Source: Terriglobia bacterium
GTDB lineage: Bacteria; Acidobacteriota; Terriglobia; Bryobacterales; Bryobacteraceae
Direction: 5' to 3'
DNA length: 34,302 nucleotides
Assembly (NCBI GenBank): GCA_020073305.1
Contig: JAIQFK010000039.1
Span: 1-34,302, forward strand
Shown here: piece by piece, positions 18,486 to 25,543 of the stretch
Layout of the letters: every line of letters starts with the position of its first letter
How positions within the stretch are numbered: the stretch's first letter is position 1
Made by a program: the position numbers and the translations under genes
Notes under the pieces: generated by a model
Database searches by the model: none
Seen by the model: the letters and a program-made list of their open reading frames with translations, nothing else
Told to the model about the DNA's origin: nothing

Positions 18486-20009
18486 ATGCCTGCGCCACGC
18501 ATGAATCAGCTTCTCCGTACCAAGAGCATCGACGCACTGATCGCCGGGTCCGAAGATCCGGCCGTTCGTCTGCGAAAGACGCTGGGCGTCTGGAGCCTGA
18601 TGGCCCTCGGCATCGGCGCCGTGATTGGTTCAGGCATTTTCACGGTGTTGGGCACCGCCGCGGCGGGCCAACACTTCATGGACAAATCCGTCTTCAAGGT
18701 CCCCGTGCTGGATTTGCTCTTGAACGGCGGCAACGCAGCCACGCTCACGGGACGGGCGGGCGCTGGACCAGCCATATCGCTATCTTTCGTCCTGGTGGCC
18801 ATCGCTTGCGGCTTTGCGGCGCTCTGCTACGCGGAACTCGCGTCCATGATTCCGATCGCGGGGAGCGCGTATACCTATGCGTACGCCACGCTGGGAGAGA
18901 TTTTTGCCTGGATCATCGGCTGGGATTTGATTCTGGAATACGCGTTCTCCAACATGAGCGTGGCCGTGGGTTTCTCGGCGTACTTCAGCGACATTCTGGA
19001 AAATCTCTTTGGCATTCACCTTCCGGCCCAGCTTTCGAGGCCCATGATCGTGGAAGGCCAGTTCACCGGGAGCTGGTTTAACGTACCGGCTCTGTTGATC
19101 CTGCTGGTGCTCAGCTATGTTCTGGTGCGCGGCGTTCGCGAAAGCGCAGAGACCAACAACATCATCGTCGTCGTCAAAATCGTTGCGATTCTGATCTTCG
19201 TGTTCGGTGCTGCGCGCGCCGTGAACACCGCAAACTGGCACCCCTTCATGCCGAACGGCTATTCCGGGGTGCTGACGGGCGGCGCCATCGTGTTTTTCAC
19301 TTACATCGGATTCGATTCGGTATCGACGGCGGCAGAGGAGTGCCACCGCCCGCAGCGCGATATGCCCAAAGGCATTTTTGGGACTCTGCTCATCTGCACG
19401 ATTCTCTATGGATCGGTGGCTCTGGTGCTGACGGGAATCGCCCACTGGAGCACGCTGAACAACGATGCGCCGGTGGCGAACGCGCTGAAGGCGCTCGGCA
19501 TGAACAAACTCCGGCTAATCGTGACGGCCGGCGCTCTGCTTGGCATGCTTTCCTCGCTGCTGGTATTTCAGTACGGACAGGCGCGGATCTGGTTTGCCAT
19601 GTCGCGGGACCGATTGCTGCCTGGCCTGTTCTCCCGCGTCCACCCGCGGTTCCAGACCCCGCACATCAGCACCTGGTTGGCCGGATTGCTGGTTGGCATT
19701 CCAGCGGGCATCTTCGATATCGGCTGGTTCGCGGACCTTTCCAACATCGGTACCCTGTTCGCATTCATCATCGTGTCGATGGGAGTAATCGTGCTTCGCA
19801 AAAAGCAACCTGAGCGCCCGCGCGGATTTCGCGTTCCGTGGGTGCCGTTCACGCCGATTGTTTCCATGGTCTGCTGTCTGGTTCTGATGGTGAGCCTGCC
19901 GCTCGAGACGTGGGTGCGTTTCTTCGCGTGGCTGGCCATCGGCCTGGTGATTTACTACACGTTCGGAAGGCATCGCAGCACATTGCGAAACGAAGAGACG
20001 GTGGCTTAG
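18486..20009 (+). CDS. APC-superfamily amino acid permease (cationic amino acid transporter-like)
   Basis: A 507-residue integral membrane protein with about 12-14 helices. The first helix contains ALGIGAVIGSGIFTVLGTAAAG, the APC substrate-backbone motif. It continues with CGFAALCYAELASMIPIAGS, GWDLILEYAFSNMSVAVGFS, VVVKIVAILIFVF, FFTYIGFDSVSTAAEECHRPQRDMP and a C-terminal group of helices. This is the pattern of the CAT/YfnA branch that imports amino acids. The start could also be ATG 18501 (MNQLLRTKSIDAL), which matches relatives better; neither has a well-spaced Shine-Dalgarno. It ends 15 bp from the convergent B12-operon end. The substrate is not determined by sequence alone. Confidence 0.9.
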   Translation: MPAPRMNQLLRTKSIDALIAGSEDPAVRLRKTLGVWSLMALGIGAVIGSGIFTVLGTAAAGQHFMDKSVFKVPVLDLLLNGGNAATLTGRAGAGPAISLSFVLVAIACGFAALCYAELASMIPIAGSAYTYAYATLGEIFAWIIGWDLILEYAFSNMSVAVGFSAYFSDILENLFGIHLPAQLSRPMIVEGQFTGSWFNVPALLILLVLSYVLVRGVRESAETNNIIVVVKIVAILIFVFGAARAVNTANWHPFMPNGYSGVLTGGAIVFFTYIGFDSVSTAAEECHRPQRDMPKGIFGTLLICTILYGSVALVLTGIAHWSTLNNDAPVANALKALGMNKLRLIVTAGALLGMLSSLLVFQYGQARIWFAMSRDRLLPGLFSRVHPRFQTPHISTWLAGLLVGIPAGIFDIGWFADLSNIGTLFAFIIVSMGVIVLRKKQPERPRGFRVPWVPFTPIVSMVCCLVLMVSLPLETWVRFFAWLAIGLVIYYTFGRHRSTLRNEETVA

Positions 20010-20024
20010 CGCAGACTGGCTTGG

Positions 20025-20939
20025 CTACAGTTTTTGCCAGCGTGTACCCTCGAATGCCAGTGCGAAAGTCTCAGGGTGCAAGATCTCCGAAAGAATCTGC
20101 AGCGTCTCGACCAGCCTGGGGCCGGGCCGGTTGAAGTATTGATTTCCATCGGCAACATACACCCGACTGTTTTGCACGGCGCGCAGCCGGTGCCACTCGG
20201 GGTGCTCAGTCAACCAATACATCTGCTGCGCCGTTCGCGCCAGATCGAAGCCACACGGTGCGATTACGATCACATCGGGATCGGCCGTCACCAGTTCCGC
20301 CCACTGGAGGTATCCGGAATGCTTGCCCGGCTCGCCTAAGAGATTGACGCCGCCGGCCATTTCCACCAGTTCCGGCATCCAATTGCCCGCTGACATGAGC
20401 GGTTCCTGCCATTCGATGCAGGCCACTCGTGGACGCTCAAATGCGGCGCGAGCTTTCTCCGAAATCGCGCACATGCGCGCCTGCAACTGAGCAACGACGA
20501 CCTCGCCGTGCTCCGCGATTTCGAGCGCGCCCGCTACGCGGCGGATGTCGTCCCAAACGTGGGCCAGCGAATTCGGCGTGAGCGATATGATTTTCGGGCG
20601 GCTCGCAAGCCGCAAAGCTACCGAACGCTCCACGTCGCGCAGGCTCACCGCGCACACTTCGCACTGCGTCTGCGTGACGATGTGGGTGGGCTGCAGACGC
20701 TCCAGCACCTCGTCGAAAACCTCATAGACCGACAGCGCGTTGCGCACCCGGTCTTTCACCGCGCGATCAATCTCGCGGCTATCCGCGTGAATGTCGATAG
20801 TGGGCTTGGTGCAGACGGGCAGCGCCGCCGCCTCGAGCGGGAAATCGCACTCGTGTGAGCGGCCCACCTGGTTGGAAGTCTCTCCGAGCGCGTGAATGAT
20901 CTCGGTTGCGCTTGAGATCAGAGAGACGATACGGGGCAC
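20025..20939 (-). CDS. BtuF-like cobalamin-binding protein without signal peptide
   Basis: A 304-residue protein from GTG 20939, which overlaps the preceding gene by 22 nt. The sequence begins at once with the mature-type strand of BtuF/FepB-fold binding proteins (PRIVSLISSATEIIHALG), and continues with GRSHECDFP, PTHIVTQTQCEVCAVS, RVACIEWQEPLMSAGNWMPELVEMAGG and DPDVIVIAPCGFDLART. It has no signal peptide and no lipobox, and no upstream start would add one, because upstream lies coding sequence in another frame. So as read it is cytoplasmic, unlike E. coli BtuF, which works in the periplasm with BtuCD. It carries a Cys-x-x-Cys (CEVC). Its place at the end of the riboswitch operon supports cobalamin binding; a chaperone or scavenging role inside the cell is inference. 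Confidence 0.85.
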   Translation of the reverse strand: MPRIVSLISSATEIIHALGETSNQVGRSHECDFPLEAAALPVCTKPTIDIHADSREIDRAVKDRVRNALSVYEVFDEVLERLQPTHIVTQTQCEVCAVSLRDVERSVALRLASRPKIISLTPNSLAHVWDDIRRVAGALEIAEHGEVVVAQLQARMCAISEKARAAFERPRVACIEWQEPLMSAGNWMPELVEMAGGVNLLGEPGKHSGYLQWAELVTADPDVIVIAPCGFDLARTAQQMYWLTEHPEWHRLRAVQNSRVYVADGNQYFNRPGPRLVETLQILSEILHPETFALAFEGTRWQKL

Positions 20940-21589
20940 AGTAGATCGGCAAACGTGAAATCGCCGTCCTCATGGAGACTAACCGGTTCAACCGCGACGG
21001 GCCGGCTGAACATGGGACCGTCAAAGACGAAGGTGTGGAATTCGCCATTTTCACCGCAGGGATCGGCACCGGGTGGCAGATCCGCGAGAAATTTCGCGTC
21101 GAACTCCCTACCGGCGAAGGAGGTGTCCAAGACCTTTCGGTCGATGCACGCGACGCGAGCGCGCAAGCCACCGGCCAACATCTCCACGGCGAGAGCGCCG
21201 GTCGGCACATCCCACAGCGGAAAGATCGGCTCGAGACCCGTGCCTGAAAGCATCCTCTCCCGATAGGCGCGAATGTCGGCGAGGAACAGGTCTCCGAAAA
21301 CCACCAGCGTGATGCCTGAATTGACAGCTCGGCGGCACGCCTCCGCCATGACTTCTTCGTAGCGCCCGTTAGGGCAGGGCCACGGCAGCGGCGCCAACCA
21401 CAGCGGAATGCCGATTGAGCGGGCCTGCTCTTCGATCAATTCGCGGCGCACGCCGTGCATGGCGACGCGATCCGCCTTTTCATTGATCGTGGTGAGCAGG
21501 CCGACGACTTGGATGTCCGTCCCACGCAGCCGCTCAAGTGCCCAGGCGCAGTCTTTGCCGCCGCTCCAGGATAGAAGCGCGCGTCTCAA
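20918..21589 (-). CDS. DUF71/COG2102 ATP-pyrophosphatase (Dph6-like), probable B12-salvage type
   Basis: A 223-residue protein whose start I place at TTG 21589, overlapping the upstream stop (ttGA). A much longer open frame continues upstream but only as an antisense-like shadow of the next gene's sequence. The PP-loop is LLSWSGGKDCAWAL at residues about 5-18. Downstream family motifs are VVFGDLFLADIRAYRERML, GLEPIFPLW and the signature GENGEFHTFVFDGP near the C-terminus. In archaea and eukaryotes the family makes diphthamide, which bacteria lack. Published comparative genomics of DUF71/COG2102 proposed a second, B12-salvage group in bacteria, and this gene's operon fits that. The reaction (ATP-dependent amidation of a corrinoid side chain is one suggestion) is unproven. 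Confidence 0.85.
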   Translation of the reverse strand: MRRALLSWSGGKDCAWALERLRGTDIQVVGLLTTINEKADRVAMHGVRRELIEEQARSIGIPLWLAPLPWPCPNGRYEEVMAEACRRAVNSGITLVVFGDLFLADIRAYRERMLSGTGLEPIFPLWDVPTGALAVEMLAGGLRARVACIDRKVLDTSFAGREFDAKFLADLPPGADPCGENGEFHTFVFDGPMFSRPVAVEPVSLHEDGDFTFADLLCPVSSL

Positions 21590-22110
21590 GCGGTTTGCGG
21601 TACCCGCTCCGGCGTGTAGACCCTGCGGCTCAACCACGCATGCAGGCCGAACAGCACGCCGGTTGTCAGCAAGTCGCTCACCAGCGTTGGCGCGAAGAAT
21701 GGAAGCGCCATCGTGTAGCACTGCACGAATCCGGCCCAGGTGTGGGCATATCCGAACGCGAGCCATGTGCCGAAATTCGACAGCAGGAAAAACTGGACGC
21801 TGCAGAGCATCGCAGCCGCACCGATGCGCAGCGGACTCTCGGATTTCCGCAGCCGCCGGCCGATCCACACGTTGATCATGAAGCTCAGATAGATAAGCGG
21901 GGTGGCCCGGCTGTAGCCGCCGACCAGGGGGTCGGTGACGGCCATCAGCACGATGGGCAGCAGGTACGCCTGCCAGCCTCTCAGCCGTGCGCCGGCAAAC
22001 AAGCTCATGCCGCCCACGGGCGCAAAATTCCATGGGTGCGGTGCAAGGCGCGCCAGCGCCCCAGCTACCGTCAATGCCAATGCCAGCGGTCTTCGATTTA
22101 CGTTCTCCAT
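21586..22110 (-). CDS. DUF6580 membrane protein, candidate cobalamin transporter
   Basis: A 174-residue membrane protein from ATG 22110, with AAGGAG (on + 22116-22121) 5 nt upstream and directly after the preceding stop; the frame also opens further upstream. About five to six hydrophobic helices are visible, with family-type motifs LARLAPHPWNFAPVGGMSLF, YLLPIVLMAVTDPLVG, LLSNFGTWLAFG and a stretch ALPFFAPTLVSDLLTTGVLF. I recognise DUF6580, a family of unknown function whose size and helix layout resemble S components of ECF vitamin transporters. Position inside a B12 riboswitch operon, without BtuCD, makes it the best candidate for the inner-membrane step. That role is inference; an ECF energising module is not in the window. 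Confidence 0.8.
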   Translation of the reverse strand: MENVNRRPLALALTVAGALARLAPHPWNFAPVGGMSLFAGARLRGWQAYLLPIVLMAVTDPLVGGYSRATPLIYLSFMINVWIGRRLRKSESPLRIGAAAMLCSVQFFLLSNFGTWLAFGYAHTWAGFVQCYTMALPFFAPTLVSDLLTTGVLFGLHAWLSRRVYTPERVPQTA

Positions 22111-22120
22111 GCACTCTCCT

Positions 22121-22774
22121 TCAAGATCTATTGTCGCGCTGCCCGGAGGCGGCGCGGTTGGGTTCCCACAGAGTCTCCGCAACTCCTAGTGTATGACTGG
22201 CCCAGCGGCTCCAGACAAACAGGGCGTCACTCAGCCGGTTGAGATATCGGACGATCTCGCCGTCCACCGGCTCGCTGCGCGCCAGCGCCACACAGACGCG
22301 CTCAGCGCGGCGGCAGACCGTGCGGCAGACATGCAGCTCGGCATTCAAGCGGCAACCGCCCGGAAGCACGAACGAGCGCAGCGGGGGCAAGCCTTCGTTC
22401 ATCTTATCGATCTCGGCTTCGAGCTGCGCAATCTCCGCTTCCGTGACTCGCGCCTGCCGTGGATGCACATCCTCTGGAAGCGTCGCCAAAATCGAGCCGG
22501 CATTAAACAGCTCATGTTGCACGCGGTTCAGGATGGCGCCGAGTTGCGTGAGCGCCGGGTGGGCTGCAACCAGTTCCTGTGCGGTGTCGCGAGCCAGGCC
22601 GATCTGGGCATTCAGCTCGTCCACCGTACCGTAGGCGTCGATGCGCATAGCATCCTTGGGGATACGCTGCCCACCCGCCAGGCTGGTCTCGCCTTTGTCG
22701 CCGCCGCGCGTATAGACGCGATTGATGGCCAGCCGGGGTTGGTCGTACTTCACGTTCTCCATTCTCGCACTCAC
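22121..22774 (-). CDS. cobO: PduO-type cob(I)alamin adenosyltransferase
   Basis: A 217-residue protein. The start is GTG 22774, overlapping the receptor stop by 4 nt (GTGA); ATG 22762 is an alternative. PduO-type hallmarks are all present: the N-terminal ATP-binding YTRGGDKGETSL, RIDAYGTVDELNAQIGLAR, LPGGCRLNAELHVCRTVCRR and the C-terminal NRLSDALFVWSRWA. The enzyme transfers the 5'-deoxyadenosyl group of ATP to cob(I)alamin, giving adenosylcobalamin, which also feeds back on the riboswitch. By family it is PduO/MMAB rather than true CobA, so the symbol is generic. It is the only enzyme of coenzyme assembly in this operon, showing that the cell salvages corrinoids rather than making them here. 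Confidence 0.93.
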   Translation of the reverse strand: MSARMENVKYDQPRLAINRVYTRGGDKGETSLAGGQRIPKDAMRIDAYGTVDELNAQIGLARDTAQELVAAHPALTQLGAILNRVQHELFNAGSILATLPEDVHPRQARVTEAEIAQLEAEIDKMNEGLPPLRSFVLPGGCRLNAELHVCRTVCRRAERVCVALARSEPVDGEIVRYLNRLSDALFVWSRWASHTLGVAETLWEPNRAASGQRDNRS

Positions 22775-24951
22775 TTAGACGGTGAAAAGGTCCACTTCAC
22801 ACCGCTCACAAAATTCAGAAGCGGCGAGGGGAAGCCCAGAGCCTCTTCGTAGCGCCAGTTCAGGGCATTGCGCAAGTTTCCATAGAGCGTCACCCCACGC
22901 GTGAGCGCGTAATTCACGTTCAGGCCGAAATTCGCGAAACCGGGATTATAGAACACGCCGTAAGCCGGACCATAATTCGGTTCGACATCGAGGGCCTTTC
23001 CCCGAAAATAACCAGTCGCATTCGCCGAAAGCTTGCCGCGCGAGAACGTAGCGACCATCGTGCCCGAGTGCCGCGGCCTTCGCGCCAGCGGCTGCCCCAC
23101 CACGAAATATTGTGGAGCGAGATTGGTCGAGCCCCTGAGCGACAATATTTCGGAATCGAGAAATGTGTATGCGCCCGCCACAGAAATCCACCGCGCCGGC
23201 CGGAAGCGCACGGCGAATTCCGCTCCCTGCGCGCGTGAGTTGGCCAGGTTATCCGACTGGAAGCTGCTCAGATGCGTGAGCGAACCTCCCAGTACAACGA
23301 TCAAGTCGTAATAGCGGTTGTAGAAGTACGTAGCGTCCAGTGAGACGTGATTGTGGAACAGCCGCTGTTCGATCCCCGCGTCGAAACTTGCGGTGCGCTC
23401 GGGTTGCAGACGCGGATTATCGGTGAAGGCCAGCTCAAATCCGGACGGCGGGCGAATGCCGGTGCCGGCGGAGACGTGCAGTCGCGTACCTTCCCGCAGT
23501 GCGTATGCTACGGCGAGCTTGGGATTCAGTTTCAAGATCGTGTCCCGCGGGAATTCGGGACGCCCGACCACCGGGTCCGCGGCGATGCGGCCGGTTTGAA
23601 TGATCTCCTCACGCGCCCCCGCGTTCACGAATAGCCGGCCGCCGAATTCGAAGCGGTTCTCCCAATAGATTCCTTGTTGATTGCGCTCAAGAGGGAAAAC
23701 GCCGGCGCTGGGGTCGTTGATATATGTATTCCTGAGTTCCTCCCGCGCGAAGGCGTAACCGAATGCCATGGTGTAATGCGATGTCACGCTCAGCACCGTG
23801 CGCTCTTCCAGTTGTCCACGATAGTTGTCGTTGTAACTGTCGCCGTATGGGCTAACGTAGAAGCTGTTGCTCCAGAAGATGCTTGCGAACAGCTCCTGGC
23901 GCACCCGCGGTGTGGCATCGATCTGGTAGTGCGCCCCATAGTTGGACAGGTTGACGCGGCTGCGGCTGATGAGGTCGAGGCCGGTGAAAAGATGTGCCGG
24001 GTCGGAGCCGTACGGCCCCGGCTCTCCGACGTCGCTCGCGTTGAAGTTGCCGTTCGCCGCGAAACTCTGCCGGCCGGTGTTGTGTGTCAGTGTGAGGAAC
24101 AGGTTCTGGTTGTGGTAGTCGCCGTTGGCCACCGGGCCATCATCATCCAGGCGAGAGAGGTAGGCCCCGATTCCGAAGCCGCGCAGCGTGCCCGAGCCTC
24201 CCAGACCAAAGCGCCGCTCATAGTGGCTGCCGCCTTCGGCCAACGCCTCGAATTCCGCGTTCTCCTGGGGCGATCGCGTAACGAAATTCACCACGCCGCT
24301 GTTGGCGTATGCCCCGTAGACGGCCGACTGCGGCCCTCGAATCACTTCTATGTGATCCAGGAAGTCCGTGGGGACGTGGGCGAAATCGACGATTCCGCCG
24401 AACCAGTCGATGGGGACTCCATTGATCTCCACCAGATTGAAGTCGTAATCCCCACCGCGCATGAACACCGATGCCTGCGCACCACGCGCGCCGGTTGCCG
24501 CCACGCTGAGGCCGGGCAGGTACCGGATCAGGTCGATGGCCTGCGCTTCGTTGCGCCCGGCGATCTCTTCGCGCGGAATGATGCTTACACTTGACCCCTG
24601 CTGGCTGAGCGGGATATCCATAGTCGAGCCCGCAACGGTAACCGAATCATCCTGCGGCGCAATGGCGAGCGTGATGACCCCCGCCTGCGCCAACGGTACA
24701 GACTTGGTCTCGAAGCCTGGAGCCGTCACCAACAAATTCGCGCCGATGCCATCCGCCACCGAAACCTGAAATGCGCCCGCCGCATCGCTCACGGCCTGCG
24801 CCATCACTCCCACACGGTTGACGGCCGCCACGCGCGCGCCGGGGATGACTGCGCCGGACGGATCGACAACTTTACCTTGGACGGTTTCTGCCTGCGTCAT
24901 GGCCGCGGCGCACAACAGAAAAAGCAAAGAGAATGTGAGTGGACGTGTCAT
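22771..24951 (-). CDS. btuB: BtuB-like TonB-dependent cobalamin receptor
   Basis: A 726-residue outer-membrane receptor from ATG 24951. The signal peptide is MTRPLTFSLLFLLCAAAMTQA. A carboxypeptidase-regulatory-like domain follows (VQGKVVDPSGAVIPGARVAA), then the plug with ISLIP-type SVSIIPREEIAGRNEAQ, RYLPGLSV, MRGGDYDFNLVEINGVPID and IEVIRGPQSAVYGAYANSGV, then a 22-strand-type barrel ending near VKWTF. The GGDYDFNLV element resembles the vitamin-binding apical loop region of BtuB plugs only loosely. Assignment to cobalamin rests mainly on the riboswitch directly upstream. It heads the operon and its start is inside a translation-control hairpin. Confidence 0.85.
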   Translation of the reverse strand: MTRPLTFSLLFLLCAAAMTQAETVQGKVVDPSGAVIPGARVAAVNRVGVMAQAVSDAAGAFQVSVADGIGANLLVTAPGFETKSVPLAQAGVITLAIAPQDDSVTVAGSTMDIPLSQQGSSVSIIPREEIAGRNEAQAIDLIRYLPGLSVAATGARGAQASVFMRGGDYDFNLVEINGVPIDWFGGIVDFAHVPTDFLDHIEVIRGPQSAVYGAYANSGVVNFVTRSPQENAEFEALAEGGSHYERRFGLGGSGTLRGFGIGAYLSRLDDDGPVANGDYHNQNLFLTLTHNTGRQSFAANGNFNASDVGEPGPYGSDPAHLFTGLDLISRSRVNLSNYGAHYQIDATPRVRQELFASIFWSNSFYVSPYGDSYNDNYRGQLEERTVLSVTSHYTMAFGYAFAREELRNTYINDPSAGVFPLERNQQGIYWENRFEFGGRLFVNAGAREEIIQTGRIAADPVVGRPEFPRDTILKLNPKLAVAYALREGTRLHVSAGTGIRPPSGFELAFTDNPRLQPERTASFDAGIEQRLFHNHVSLDATYFYNRYYDLIVVLGGSLTHLSSFQSDNLANSRAQGAEFAVRFRPARWISVAGAYTFLDSEILSLRGSTNLAPQYFVVGQPLARRPRHSGTMVATFSRGKLSANATGYFRGKALDVEPNYGPAYGVFYNPGFANFGLNVNYALTRGVTLYGNLRNALNWRYEEALGFPSPLLNFVSGVKWTFSPSK

Positions 24952-24956
24952 GGTCA

Positions 24957-24973
24957 GGCAGCCCTCCGCTGCC
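24957..24973 (-). promoter_or_regulatory. Hairpin holding the btuB Shine-Dalgarno in its loop
   Basis: On the - strand GGCAGC (24968-24973) and GCTGCC (24957-24962) form a perfect 6-bp stem whose 5-nt loop is exactly GGAGG (24963-24967). The btuB ATG lies 11 nt beyond. This is the only Shine-Dalgarno for btuB, and the hairpin would hide or present it, fitting riboswitch control of translation. Confidence 0.65.
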
Positions 24974-24996
24974 GGATTTCACGCCCTGAAATGGGC

Positions 24997-25034
24997 TCAG
25001 CATGTGGTCTGGCGCAGCGCCAGATTCATGCTGA
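24997..25034 (-). promoter_or_regulatory. Nested stem-loop in the riboswitch expression platform
   Basis: Two nested dyads: TCAGCATG / CATGCTGA (outer, 24997-25004 and 25027-25034) and TCTGGCGC / GCGCCAGA (inner, 25008-25015 and 25017-25024), separated by short internal loops. There is no T-run after it, so it is not an intrinsic terminator. It lies between the aptamer and the SD hairpin and probably is part of the switching structure. Confidence 0.65.
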
Positions 25035-25035
25035 A

Positions 25036-25195
25036 TCCCGTCGGTCGGTCTCCTGACTTCGCGCTTCAACGGGCCGGCCGGCCTTCCCATTCCGTGCGGA
25101 ACAGTGGCTGAATTGACCGGTCCTCCACGCTCACAGTGGCGGGGCCGTGCTGGATTTTCACCAGCTTCCCGTACTTCTCACCGCGGGCTTCCAGG
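25036..25195 (-). ncRNA. Cobalamin (AdoCbl-type) riboswitch
   Basis: Reading the - strand, the landmarks of the cobalamin riboswitch appear in order: GGGAAGCTGGTGAAAATCCAGC, shown here as GGGAAGCTGG then TGAAAATCCAGC; ACGGCCCCGCCACTGTGA; a second GCCACTG (+ 25102-25108); and the B12 box AAGCGCGAAGTCAGGAGACC (+ 25047-25066). The boundaries are set by a possible CCCG/CGGG P1 stem and are approximate. It controls btuB and the four genes overlapping after it. Binding of cobalamin should reduce expression, most likely by translation, given the SD hairpin downstream. Confidence 0.96.
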
Positions 25196-25203
25196 ACTTT
25201 TCG

Positions 25204-25209
25204 AGCATA
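25204..25209 (-). promoter_or_regulatory. Candidate -10 box for the B12 operon
   Basis: TATGCT on the - strand, preceded by TGA (TGATATGCT), matches an extended -10 element and would start transcription near 25197, at the first bases of the riboswitch. No convincing -35 was found. Confidence 0.4.
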
Positions 25210-25276
25210 TCACAGATTTTTCTTGTGGTATCCTGAAGGATTGAAAACTCTTCAAGGACTGGTACGTAAGTAGAAC

Positions 25277-25543
25277 ATGGCAAATCATTACTCCGCGCTG
25301 GAGCGGGTTCGACAGACCGAAAGGCGCACCGAGTTCAACCAACGCAACAAGACACGGCTGCGCGGTCAGATCCGCGCCATGCGGAAGCTGCTCACCGACA
25401 AGAACGCGTCCGGCGCGCTCGCACTGCTGCCGGAGACCTTCTCGGTCATCGACCGCTCTGCCAAACTCGGCATGATCAAGAAGAACACCGCCGCGCGTTA
25501 CAAATCCAAACTGCACCTGCGCGTCAAGTCGCTCGCGAGCTAG
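25277..25543 (+). CDS. rpsT: 30S ribosomal protein S20
   Basis: An 88-residue basic protein of the standard S20 length, with [37 protein letters not shown], and the C-terminal [19 protein letters not shown] (the usual S20 'KNKAARHKSRL'-like helix). S20 binds the 16S rRNA early in small-subunit assembly. No Shine-Dalgarno is visible before ATG 25277, and the about 70-bp upstream gap to the divergent B12 promoter must hold its own promoter. Its last 20 bp overlap the 3' end of holA on the other strand. This neighbourhood of rpsT and holA is common in bacteria. Confidence 0.97.
   Translation: MANHYSALERVRQTERRTEFNQRNKTRLRGQIRAMRKLLTDKNASGALALLPETFSVIDRSAKLGMIKKNTAARYKSKLHLRVKSLAS

Noticed and set aside
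20918-22114. A 398-codon - strand frame that looks like a fusion of an unknown N-terminal part with the DUF71 domain
   Set aside because: The first about 175 codons are a shifted-frame reading of the DUF6580 gene, rich in Arg and Pro without motifs. The DUF71 domain has a good start at TTG 21589 that overlaps the DUF6580 stop.
23674-24594. 306-codon + strand frame opposite btuB
   Set aside because: Antisense shadow; the - strand receptor has signal peptide, plug and barrel features.
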